Part shown: positions 49,723 to 59,604 of the stretch, in pieces | How the letters are laid out: every line of letters begins with the position of its first letter | Position numbering within the stretch: position 1 is the first letter of the stretch | Source of the DNA: Blastomyces gilchristii SLH14081 | Lineage: Eukaryota; Ascomycota; Eurotiomycetes; Onygenales; Ajellomycetaceae | Assembly: GCF_000003855.2 (NCBI RefSeq) | Contig: NW_003101677.1 | Location: 3,219,450 to 3,283,449, forward strand | Direction: 5' to 3' | Length of the DNA stretch: 64,000 bases | Position numbers and translations under genes: made by a program | Notes under the pieces: generated by a model | The model's input: the letters and a program-made list of their open reading frames with translations, nothing else | Told to the model about the DNA's origin: nothing | The model's database searches: none

Positions 49723-51790
49723 ATGCATCACAAAGCAGTTATACAAGCAGCAATTGATGATTTGAACACACAATTGATTTCTAATTACACTGAGACTGCT
49801 AAAAAATATTTAATCAGTTGATATATATTATCACAGTGTTATAGAGATGTTCAAATATCAAGGAAGAAAGTAAGCTCTATTCACTGTAAAAATCTCACAG
49901 ATTCACAAGAAGAATGACTTCTTTTTCATATCAATTAATTAATAGATTGTGGTTTTCCTTGCATATCTCAACTCCTCATACATAATCTCATTGTTGAGAT
50001 TCTGAAAGCATCTATTAGAATTAACTGACTGTTACAATTCTATCAGCATTATAAGAATATAATCAAGTTACTCTATTTTTAAAATATCAACTAAAAATAT
50101 AAGATTGCAGATAATTCAATATATTTCAAGTATTATTTTAATCTTATAATAGATTTCTTTCTTCTACTGATTTCTTTCTTCTACTGATTTTTTACTTCTT
50201 GCTAATTAATTTATAACTAGAGGTAAAAATCACTCAATATAATGTTGAATCTGTAAATATTTATAACTTTAATAAGAAAGAATTTCTATTAACACTTATT
50301 CACACTTTTAAATGTATTATATTAATTACTTCACTCAAATCAGATTATATAATAGATATTAGTCAGAATAGTAGTTAAGAATTCATAACACTACTTATCT
50401 TAATTTATACAGATAAAACTTTACTCTTATGAGTCTCATCTACTTTTATATATTAAGAAGAATTAAGAGATATGCAAGATACTTGACTGAAGAACTTTAA
50501 TAGTGAAAAGAATCAGATCTACTTTACTACTTCAGAAAATGAATTAAGTAATAATGAATATAAATTAATATGATTAAAGAAGATCTTTGAACCTCTTATA
50601 AAAAAGAAAGCAGAATATGAATATAGACTTCTTATATTAGATAATTACTTTTCTCATATTAATATAGTATTCATCAATTATATAGATTGTTATTAAATTC
50701 TACTTACTATCTTTTCTTCTTATTCTACTCACTGACTACAGTCACTAAATATTGAAATATTTGAATTATTAAGTAAATCATACTTTAATCAACTAAATAA
50801 ATAGATGAGAACTGAAATGAGATTTATACATACTATAAAGAGGACTTTTTAACAGCTATTTAATACTGTATAAAAGAAGATAGTTACATCTTTAAATATT
50901 ATATCTGCATTTACTACTACTGATTTATATTTATTTAATTCAGAATGAGTTCTTAAAAAGCTTATAATACAGTCTTACACTTTCTCAGATATATAATATT
51001 AATTAAGAATCTCTACTTCTATTATTAATATACAGAAATTGATGAAGTAAGTTTAACAGTAATAGTATTAAATATCTAGTAATCTCAACTAAGTAATCTG
51101 TATGAGAAAAAATCTTACTCTTGATAAAGAGGTTCTTCTAATAGAGAATAGACAGCTACAGTAAGCTCTTAATTAAGAGAGAAGATATTACAAGTATAAT
51201 AGAGTAATAAGATTACTAGATTCTTTGAATTTATTATTAACACAGTTCTTTTCATCAGTAAAGATACAGATTATATATAAGAAAATGATAACTTCCCAAG
51301 CTGTTAAAAAGAATAAGCAGACTTATAAGAAGAATACTAAGTTGTAATATACTATTCTTAAGAAATAGAAGAAGACAGATATCATGAAGAAGAGAATGAA
51401 GTGAGAGACAGCTTATCAGATAGTAAAGCAGTAAAAAGATATGAATAAGACTACAAGAGCTACTCAATAGCAGATTGAAAAGAAGCTTAGAGATGTAAGA
51501 AAGACTTAAGAGTAAAAAGAGAAGAAAGAACAAGCTGCTGTACAGCAGTAATCACAGTTAAATAAGAAAAAGATTGAAGAATTTAAAAATCCTCTTTCTA
51601 ATCAGAAAAGTAAACTCTTAACTTTATAAAGAGTGATTAAATTATGTTTTCAAAACTCTGTCAGAATACTCACAGATTCACTACTGAAGAAATCTGATAA
51701 TATTATAATCTCTACTGATTTAATAACTGCTTACTCATTGAATCTGTCTTCATTCAAGATTTGATATTTCAGGTGAGTTATTAAGCTTAA
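49723..51790 (+). pseudogene. pogo/Fot-like DDE transposase, decayed
   Basis: Starts at ATG 49723 (MHHKAVIQAAIDDLNTQLIS), the typical N-terminus of fungal Fot/pogo transposases with a Psq-type helix-turn-helix. The second DNA-binding (CENP-B-like) part carries LTDSQEEWLLFHINQLIDCG. The DDE domain follows: a decayed 'DEKGF' region, ALKS-like SLKSDYIIDISQN, then LLILDNYFSH (Asp codon 50640-50642; the family word is LDGHSSH), STHWLQSLNIEIF (family PLD.G.F), and a Lys-rich coiled C-terminus. Numerous TGA/TAA codons make it inactive. The family assignment is firm, the exact subfamily is not. The end coordinate is approximate. Confidence 0.87.
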
Positions 51791-51927
51791 TACACATCTA
51801 CAGAATTAGCTGTATATTTTTATATGTAATTTTCTATATATATTTTCATTATATAATATATCACTTTAAAATCTAATTGTGTTGTTGAGATATCATTGAA
51901 AATATTTTATTATTATAATAGTGAAAT

Positions 51928-51970
51928 GACAGGCATTGAGTATAAGCAGGTGTTAAGTGATTGATTACAT
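51928..51970 (-). repeat. pogo-like right terminal inverted repeat, RIP-decayed
   Basis: Pairs with 49641-49682. The CpG words of the left TIR appear here as TG/CA or AG (GGCATTGAG, CAGGTGTTAAG). Confidence 0.88.
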
Positions 51971-51972
51971 TA

Positions 51973-52164
51973 ACTATTATATTAAAAGTCTTAAATACAT
52001 CTATCAGTCTTATTAAAAAAGTCAAACTTGAAATTAAGAAGATTAAGTTGAATATTGAAAGAGTTAAATTAAAGATTGAAAAGAAGAAAATTACTCTGAA
52101 GAAGAAGAAAATTATCATTAAAAAGATAAAATTAAATATTAAAAATATAAAGCTTACTATTTAA
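51973..52164 (+). pseudogene. Interrupted double CxxC protein: segment 3, coiled coil
   Basis: 64 codons including the stop, in phase with 49497-49640 when the pogo element and one TA are removed. It is a Lys/Ile/Leu-rich amphipathic helix (LIKKVKLEIKKIKLNIERVK and onward) with heptad spacing, ending LTI-stop at 52162-52164. There are no internal stops. It gives the ancestral protein a C-terminal coiled coil. Confidence 0.68.
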
Positions 52165-52934
52165 TAAAAGATCTTGAGATTAATTAATAATTATTATAAC
52201 AGTTAAAAAGTGATAATAAAGAATCTTACAAACTTGATTAACAGTATTAGAGAGAAAGCACAGCATATTTTCATTAAAATATATGAAATAATAAACTGAT
52301 TTAAAATAATTGTTAAACTTCTCAGTAATACAGTTAATAAGAGCAGTAGTAATAAGAAATCTACTAATAGTAATAATTCTCTTTCTCTCTCTGCAATTCT
52401 CACTAATCTCTTTATTACTATTATTAATTCTTTTCTCTTCTTCTTCTTTAATCTTCTGACTCTGATAAGTGTTCTGAGTTCTTGAACTTATAAAATAATC
52501 ACTGAAATAGTAAGTTAGAGTTGATGAAATAATTCTCAGATTTATTCAGAGATTAATAATTATATAAACTTTTAAATACTTAGTATCTAATCACTCTGAA
52601 ATTCTAACTCTTAAATATTAGATAACTGATGACAGTGTCTTTCAGATCATGACTAATCTGTAAATTTCAATTTATAAGTTCAGTGATATGATCAATGAGA
52701 GCAACATGACTAGAAATGAAAACTATAAGAGAAACTTGATTCAGTTAATTCAGAAGAATTTAGATAGAAGTATCTATGATTTTCAATAGAGAATAATATC
52801 AGTGAATGAGACAGTTTTTAGAATTAGTAATTATATAGATTGGATTCAGTGATATCATTAATATGATAATTGATTTTTTCAGTTTATAACTTATTTATGA
52901 TAATTTCATCATTCATTCATCATTATACTATGAT
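52165..52934. other. AT-rich DNA up to the isochore edge
   Basis: No gene recognised. The switch to normal composition is abrupt, within about 30 bp near 52930 (TTTACAGCTCAGCGACCGTG). Confidence 0.5.
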
Positions 52935-53219
52935 TTACAGCTCAGCGACCGTGTCGCCGATTGAAATGGTGGAACAACCATAATCCGGTCGTGTAATAGA
53001 TAGATTACAGATGAACGTTATCCTCCAACACACTATATTCAGCTCTTTGTAGATAGCTCTATCAATACAACCTTCGACTATCCTACAATTTAGGCCTTTG
53101 CTCTTAGGTACCCCTAATACTCGTCTAATCTTGATCCCCAACCCATAAACACTGAACGTGGTGTTCAAGCTGGGCCTATTTTCTTTCAAGCCATGTTCAT
53201 ATTGAGCTTTACCTTCCAT
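52935..53219 (-). CDS. Short ORF at the island edge, unknown
   Basis: 94 codons beginning MEGKAQYEHGLKENRPSLNT, with no recognised domain. It is GC-normal and uninterrupted, but ends within 10 bp of the AT-rich block. It may be the relic of a longer gene cut by repeat insertion, or chance. It is read away from the dehydrogenase pseudogene that starts 104 bp to the right. Confidence 0.3.
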   Translation of the reverse strand: MEGKAQYEHGLKENRPSLNTTFSVYGLGIKIRRVLGVPKSKGLNCRIVEGCIDRAIYKELNIVCWRITFICNLSITRPDYGCSTISIGDTVAEL

Positions 53220-53322
53220 TCGGCGTTATCTGCATTAAACTAAATATTTTCATTAATAATACTGACAATACAACATTCACCATGTAACCCTTTCCAATTT
53301 ATAATTAGGGGAGCCTTTCTTC

Positions 53323-54403
53323 ATGCAGAGGCAATGTGAAGCTCATGTCATTGCGTCTCCGCTGTCAGCAGAAATCCAATCCTTCAATTCTCTGATTCCT
53401 TCCACACTCCCGCCTAGGCTGGTGGCGGTTTTTGTGGGAGCAACCAACGGAATCGGCGAAAGCACTCTGACGGCTTTTGCCCAGTATGCAAAGCAATCGC
53501 GAGCGTACTTTGTCGGCCGCTCTCAAGATGCTGCAGACCGCATCATCGCAGAGTGTAAGGCACTGAACCTGGAGGGAGAATACATCTTTATCCAGGCCGA
53601 CATCCGCTTGATCCGCGTCGTCGACAACGTGTGCGAGCAAATCAAGTCAAAGAAAGGAGAGCGCACTGAACATGTTGGTTCTCAGCGCGGGAGTACCACT
53701 CCTGGATCGCAGTGGTAGGTACTAGCCATGTAGCATCATCCAGCAACTCAGCTAACGGGAACGCTAGAAACCTGTGAGAAAATTCACGCGCTGCCGGCAT
53801 TAATCTATTACTCCCGTATGCATTTCATCACCAACATGCTGCCTCTGTCGCAATGGCTCGTCCCTCCGCCGCGTCGTTACTGTGGCAGGGGGTACGCGCG
53901 AGGGACTTTTGGACTCAACGGATTTCCCCGCTTTCGGACTCCCGCTCAAAGAACTTCGTGGACATCTCGCCTCACCGGTAACCCTTGGCCTTGAGGCCAT
54001 AGCCAGGATGACCCCCGATGTTAGTTTTATCCACGGCCATCTAGGTTTAGTGGACACTCCAATTTTTAGGCATATGCACGGCCAGCCTGGAAAACAGTCT
54101 CCATTCGAGGTTTCTGTGGTGCCTATCGAAGAGAGTGGCGAGCGGCATTTGTACCTGGCCACAAGCTCACGGTTCCCGGCAAGGCAAGGCAATTCTGCCT
54201 CTGTGCCGCTTCCAGATGGAACTGATATGTCTATTAGTACCACGGGGACAATCGGGGGCGGCGTCTACTCCGTAGGGTCAGATTGTGAGACTGGATCTCC
54301 TGATGTGAAGAAGCTGTTGGCTGAACTACGCGATAAGGGGATGATTGAGGAGGTGTGGAATCACACTGAGGAAGAGTTCAAACGGATATGTGGATCACAG
54401 TGA
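53323..54403 (+). pseudogene. Short-chain dehydrogenase/reductase pseudogene
   Basis: The N-terminal Rossmann motif is VAVFVGATNGIGESTL, the classical TGxxxGIG nucleotide-binding loop in GATNGIGE form. FVGRSQ and FIQADI follow. The phase then shifts by one base near 53655-53663, restoring LNMLVLSAGVPLLDRS (the NNAG-like strand). A 53 bp intron (53715-53767, GTAGGT...CTAAC...TAG) splits codon GAA, then YYSRMHFITNMLPL. A second one-base shift near 53848 leads into RRVVTVAGGTREG and the C-terminal part, with GHLGLVDTPIFRHM and ERHLYLATSSRFPARQGNSA. A segment of about 10 residues before VPIEESGERH seems missing. Family members of about 330 residues are oxidoreductases using NAD(P)H. Two frameshifts imply loss of function unless these are assembly errors. 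There is no RIP-type decay. Confidence 0.83.
53715..53767 (+). other. Spliceosomal intron in the dehydrogenase pseudogene
   Basis: Donor GTAGGT, branch-point word GCTAACG at about 53751 and acceptor GCTAG; 53 bp, a typical fungal intron length. Removing it keeps the family phase (AGT GAA ACC). Confidence 0.75.
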
Positions 54404-54970
54404 GAATAGTGGTCCAATTTTCACACGTATCTGTGTCAAGGCAATCGTTAGTGATATCTCTTCGCTGAGAGATTTCAAATGAGTAAAGTAAGGAGAACAT
54501 AAGGTAGCTAACTGTTCCTATGGTTGTGTTTTGATCAAACTTTGGTTTTGAGGAATATCCCAGCTCGTACTTTAGCCGATTACAATCTCTCATCTAAATA
54601 GATATCTATGTTAGATAGTTATCATTTCCCTCCTTCCGCTCAATGTTGTATCGTCTGTTAGTTCAATAATTTCTCACCCACCCCTGTGTGCCAATGAACT
54701 TCAACTTTTCAAAGCAACTTAGCACGGCACTTATGCTGAATGATAGGCTAATTAAGGAGAGAGTAATAAGCTGACAGTGTCCAATAATGGGCGTCCCCAA
54801 GTATCCAACATTCCAGCACTGGGAAAGAAAGTTGGTGGTAAGAAATTGATTGGGCGGCCTCTGCATGGTGCTATTGATGGAATCCTTCGTAAAACCCTCT
54901 TTCAGTAATCAATATCATCCTAATTAGAGAATCCCGAATCTCGGCAAGTCCACCTTGGGAAATTTACTAG
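54404..54970. other. Intergenic, nothing recognised
   Basis: GC-normal DNA downstream of the dehydrogenase pseudogene. Short open frames on the minus strand show no domain. Confidence 0.5.
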
Positions 54971-54971
54971 C

Positions 54972-55790
54972 TTGAACGCTCTATTCCTGGTAAATGTAAG
55001 CTGTATAGACGTTACTAACTCTCAAGGTCTTGTCATAATTGCCTTTTTGAGACGTGAGCCTTCCCCCTTGTCGGCGTTATTTTGGGACACTAATCTTTTG
55101 CCACTCTGGAGCTGGATGCAAGGCAGACTTCAATCAAGCACTGACCAACGCTACCAAGGTTATTGTTCATGTCAACGCAGACAATGCGCACGTAACGCAA
55201 TCTAGATTGCCCGAGGTATGCTCCGAGATTGCTATTGATGAGTTTAACACGATTATTCAGGGTATCAGCTTCTTCTGTATGATTGATGAGTCAACGCTGA
55301 CGATTGAAGAATGATTACGAATGATGCTTGACAGGGACCGGACTGAATTAAGGTTGGGCAATGTGGTATCCATCCCCGCGATAGAGCGGTCAACGACTAC
55401 TCGGAATACTGTTTGTAGCTGATCTCCAAACATCGAGGGTACAAGGAAATATTGGATGGCCAGAACAACGCCGTTTCGGAGTAATCTGGCCCATTAACTG
55501 TGAGGTGCTCGTTGGAGCCATAGATTTTGGCTCTAAAATGTTTTTGCATCTTGTTCTTCCACTTGTATATTTCCAAAAAGTCCTCCGTTTAGGCGGATGG
55601 TTTTTTCGAAGTACGGAGTACCCGGATACCGAAAACCTTACCGTACATTTCATGCACCCCTCCCCGCAAAATAACAAGACTGACAGTGTGAACGTTGTAA
55701 CCGACTTTATTCATGTTCAATCCGAACTCTTGTTCGTCAGGAGCAGCAGTCCCTCAACGTTACACTTGAAATGGCCACAAAAGTAAGCGG
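54972..55790 (+). pseudogene. Possible degraded gene in two or more frames
   Basis: Three plus-strand open stretches look protein-like but do not join. They are 54972-55205 (VNVSCIDVTNSQGLVIIAFL), 55054-55314 (CKADFNQALTNATKVIVHVN, ending ESTLTIEE) and 55505-55786 (VYFQKVLRLGGWFFRSTEYP). No family was recognised. The switch between the first two frames within an overlap suggests a frameshifted gene, but chance ORFs cannot be excluded. Confidence 0.3.
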
Positions 55791-57109
55791 CAGATGTCCG
55801 TAATTCAAGATAGAAGCGGCCATCATTTACCATATCATACTGCCCCTAGAGGTTCGAAACACAGGCCCCCTCTGCTCGAGAAATCCCTCCATCTTACCGC
55901 TAGATCAACCACCCAAATCCGAGGTGGCTGTGCAGGGCTAGATTCGCAGTTGATTGATGTGGCTGCAGGTGTGGTGGTACGGTACGCTAGTCTAAATTAG
56001 ACTTAGGTGGGTCCCTGCCAAGGCGTAGGGCTGACCAAACCCTGGAGCCACGCTTTCGCTCGCCAAACCAGCCAATCAGCAAAACCTTGTTTCAACCGCA
56101 GATTCTAAAGCTACAGCTAGGGCCAATTCCTGAAATAGCGCGCTGATGCGTGATGCGTGATGCGAACAGACATCTTGTGCGACTGGATTTGTAGGGCTGA
56201 AGTGCCTTCCCTTTCAGGAGAATTCTCTATCGCATACCTCAACATATCCTTGTATCACAAATACACCACCTGACTCCTTCCGGCGGAGGAAGATCGAGTG
56301 CTACGCTAGCTGCTCCTCCTGTCGTAATCTTGAAGTGGCAAACTGCATGAGGGAGTACATAGTGGTGATCCCACTTGCATGGAGGAGGATCCAGACGTTA
56401 CCAGTCTTCTTTACTATTTCATTTCTCTCCAAAGCTGTTTTGTGCCTTGTCCCCTGTCCCTGATGCGGAGTGACTTCCTTGCGGAGCTAATATTAATGAT
56501 GGGAATCGAATGACAAGCAGGATATACAGGGTTGCTCAAATCAGCCCCCAGAATATTCCGAGCATTTCACGATAATCTGCATTGCTAGAGGGAGGTGTAT
56601 GTTTGCCACCCCTTCATTCTGTCAGGTTAACGTCTGTTAGTTAAATGGAGATCTTGAGGCTTCAGCGCACAGCTCCGCCGACGGCGGGGATGTATGGGTC
56701 CGTCGGTTTTCTCTACCGAGGTTATTTTGTATAATTTTATTCTGTTTCTATATGAAAATAATGGAAAATGCATTCCAGTTTCTCCGGCTTCTCTGCTTTG
56801 GTCGTGGGGTCTCGCTAAGTATTTCTACTAGATTGAGTGAACGGACGGAAACAAAATCTGTCAGATACATGGCTGTCAAGTGATTTTTGCTTGTCTACAG
56901 TGGTCATTTTTTGATTCAACCCGTAGATTAAAAGCAAACTCCTGCCCTTGGGTGGAATAATATGGCCCTTGCAATTTTCCCAAACTGGACTCTTGACGTA
57001 TCAATAGGGATTTCTTCTGTATAATTTGACTCGATAGAGCCACAAGAAAAAGAGCATGCGAAGCTTTTTCATCCAGTCATCAGTTCTGGAATCCAGGCCA
57101 TGCAGGAAT
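55791..57109. other. Intergenic DNA with a weak Zn-cluster-like stretch
   Basis: No clear gene. It contains a CCAAT motif near 56070, a tandem TGATGCG (x3, near 56143-56163), and an inverted repeat CCGACGG...CCGTCGG near 56676-56707. At 56278-56330 one frame reads FRRRKIECYASCSSCRNLEV, partly like a Zn(II)2Cys6 cluster but with Cys spacing that does not fit. Confidence 0.4.
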
Positions 57110-58032
57110 GGCCCCAGCTTAGTTGCTCCGGCTACTGCAGTCACGTGTCCCACATTCTGTATTGATATAATACACACAATACTACAGGTTAGCTATGAAG
57201 TGTTTTAATCTTGTAATAAGCTCTTCAATAACAACTTCTTTCATTAAAGAACCTCTTCTCTTGTTCAAATACTCAATATCTTCAAGATAAATCAAATACC
57301 TGTCAGTACGAAATCCATCAACTGTGATGAGATCCTTTCCAACCTCTATATCAAGCCTTAGAATGCAAAGATGACTTCCTTGATCTTTGCAAAGATATAC
57401 TACTCTGCCTGCTTTTGAATTACGTCACGAAGAATTTCTAGAATGGGGAGAACAGTATAACCATAATCACCAATATCGATGCCAAAATGATGGAAATACT
57501 GCCATGGGATCTGGAATTTGAATATCATGAGAGAATACTTTTGTCTCCTAGACGGAGAGAACCCGGCAATATCATCATTGTGAGAGAATCCTTTTTGCCT
57601 CCAGTAAGGGAGAGAGCCCCCACAATATACTGCGAGAGAAATAATCATAATCATGATGCTAGGCCACAGTGCCTATACAATAGAACTGACTATGAGAATG
57701 AGACCCCGCAGTGTCAAGACAACTGAAGAAAGGGGGGGGGGTAATACAATACAGAAAGGACAGAACGTTCTCCTTGCATGTTTTGCATGTATTTTTGCAC
57801 ATATGGGTCTAGTCCCTACGAGGAAACTAGATGCCAGCTTTTGTAATTAATTATTATTGTGTTTTTGAAGCAATTGGCAGTGAGCAGATAGGTGTGTGAC
57901 ACTGGCTGAGAACACTTAAAGCAATGTTGGTTAGCTCCCCGGCGGCTACTCCAGTCACGTGTCCCACTCTATCTATGTAGAGAACCTCGACTAATATTTA
58001 ATACACACAACATGGTCATAACTAGGTTAGCA
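57110..58032 (+). mobile_element. Non-autonomous copia-type remnant with two LTRs
   Basis: Right LTR 57842-58032 (191 bp) begins TGTAATTAATTATTATTGTG and ends GTTAGCA. It is the same length as, and similar to, the copia LTR at 22164-22354. A partial left LTR (about 57110-57194) shares GGCTACTGCAGTCACGTGTC, AATACACACAA and AGGTTAGC with it. The 650 bp between them has no pol motifs. Composition is normal: CpG and CACGTG are intact, so it was not RIP-mutated. Confidence 0.72.
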
Positions 58033-59367
58033 GACAAACAACCGAAGACAGAACTGTTTAATGCTGCAAAACTGTATATCATGTAGCTATTCTTGCTCCA
58101 TGCTCACGATCCCTAGGCTAAGTCAGTCTGACACCAGCCTCAATTAGCTAACTACTAGCGATATGCTGACTCGTAACAGGCCAGCGTTGTGCCCCGTCCG
58201 TTACTATTTCCAGGGAAGCGGGATGACACTACCAATCACTAGTCGGGCTAAGAAGCCAAGGGTGCCCCCCCGGCAAGCGTCTGTCATGGCCATATCGAGG
58301 GCGCTTTGGTTTGACCTTCCAGCCTCATCCTCCCAATTCGCCCCACGGGTAGGGGTAGTGCCCGAATCTCTGCGGACCGCCTTGGTAGAACCATATCGGA
58401 TGATTATTATATGCGCTTTAGTACTTCCTGCTTCCTGCTTGGTTGGTGCGAATGGTTTCTTGGCAAGCGCACCACGTTTGTTACAGATCGCTAGCAGTAA
58501 AACGAAGCGGGAACAGCCACACTTCCATATCGTGGGTAACCAACGAGCCAACGATGCTAACAAAGGCATCCGCTGAAAGTCCTGCCTGAGGATTTGGCTG
58601 AAATGTGGCCCCTCATTGTAACAGCATTCCACCATTTCAAGATGAACTGGCTTGGCCTGAGCACTTATTTTCGGGCATGTCCGCGATCCGTTTGGCTATG
58701 CAGGTGACGGCTAGCGGGACGTTGCTCTGTACCCGCACATCGAGGATCAATCAGTTGCCGGCGGCCAAGTCGACCGTTTCCCATCCACTCTCCTGTGGTA
58801 ATTTTCAACCCCTCAGGCGGAGCATGATGCAGGATCGGTCCACGAATTCCAAGCCTTGGAAGATTGCCTAGATGGTTTTGTCCCCTTTTTCCCACTCTAG
58901 ACCTGATTACGACTCATTCTCTCCTTGTCCTAGGCTTCCACCCGACTAATAGATGCCTTGGGTGTATACTTTCAATTGGTTATATATGATGCTGTTTGTC
59001 ACCTCTAACACATCATTTTTCTCATTTCAATCCCCATTTATACCCACTTATTCATTTCAATAAAATATCGCTCTACTCTTTAATTTCTTTTGTCGTTTTC
59101 TTGCCATTATACCTGTCTTGTTTATTTGGCGCTGTTTTTCATCCCCTTTGGAGCATCTGCACCTGCAACTACGCCACTTTCCACAGATCTAGTACTCTGC
59201 CGCATTTCCATCTCTTAGCTGTCGAGAGCTTAACCGTTGAATTGTTCCCGCTGTATCGCAAAAGCTCCATCAATCCCGCTTTTGCCTGCATATCGCAACA
59301 TCCCCCCAGTTTATTCCGGACCTCCCAGTTGACAAACGACAAGAGAAGCGAACAGACTTTTAGCAAG
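58033..59367. other. No gene recognised; pyrimidine-rich leader at the right end
   Basis: Open frames of 137-143 codons overlap on both strands at 58163-58635 with no recognisable domain; neither could be supported. From about 58996 the plus strand becomes C/T-rich (CTCTACTCTTTAATTTCTTT), typical of fungal promoters and 5' leaders, and belongs with the gene at 59368. Confidence 0.5.
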
Positions 59368-59604
59368 ATGTGCTACCAAGTTGTTGAAAGGTACTCCGTC
59401 TGTCGCTGCCTCTATCACCGTCATGCGGTAGACCCGTGCGAGGCATATGGTCAACGCGGCCATGTAGTACAAGAGAAGACAGTCCTTGTTGGCTACGCGT
59501 GCACAGTCCATTCGGCGCGGGGAACGGAGTCCAACACCTACCCAAAACCTACCATGAATTGTCCTGATTCTGGCTACTCTAGCTGCAAAGGCCCATATCT
59601 TTAG
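59368..59604 (+). CDS. Small Cys/His-rich conserved fungal protein (78 aa)
   Basis: The open frame encodes MCYQVVERYSVCRCLYHRHA and onward, with seven Cys (2, 12, 14, 24, 45, 65, 73) and His at 17, 19, 32 and 48. A C-x-C...H-x-H...C pattern and a later C-x2-H suggest a zinc-binding fold. I recall proteins opening MCYxVVExYSVCxCLYxRH as conserved, uncharacterised products in Eurotiomycetes; this is recognition, not a search result. The start at 59368 was chosen over the in-frame ATG at 58996 because conservation begins there. The ATG has A at -3, and the upstream part reads like translated C/T-rich leader. There is no signal peptide. It is the only intact, recognisable gene in the window. Confidence 0.78.
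   Translation: MCYQVVERYSVCRCLYHRHAVDPCEAYGQRGHVVQEKTVLVGYACTVHSARGTESNTYPKPTMNCPDSGYSSCKGPYL

Larger units (their letters stand above)
49641..51970 (+). mobile_element. pogo/Fot-like DNA transposon (2330 bp)
   Basis: Bounded by about 42 bp terminal inverted repeats (49641-49682 and 51928-51970) with a TA duplication (49639-49640, 51971-51972), the rule for Tc1/mariner-pogo elements. The left TIR contains the word ACTCAACGCCCGC twice, 18 bp apart, a likely pair of transposase-binding sites. The right TIR is the same sequence after C-to-T/G-to-A decay (GACAGGCATTGAGTATAAGC). One degraded transposase gene fills the interior. Confidence 0.9.

Noticed and set aside
54663..54866. Minus-strand ORF of 67 codons
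   Set aside because: No domain, no neighbours in operon-like arrangement; likely chance in GC-normal intergenic DNA.
56230..56463. Zn(II)2Cys6 transcription factor
   Set aside because: RRRKIECYASCSSCRNLEV is suggestive, but the spacing between the first Cys residues is wrong and no start codon, intron or downstream domain could be found.
58163..58635. Overlapping 137 and 143 codon ORFs on both strands
   Set aside because: Neither has a recognisable domain or a convincing start, and mutual overlap means at least one is a shadow.
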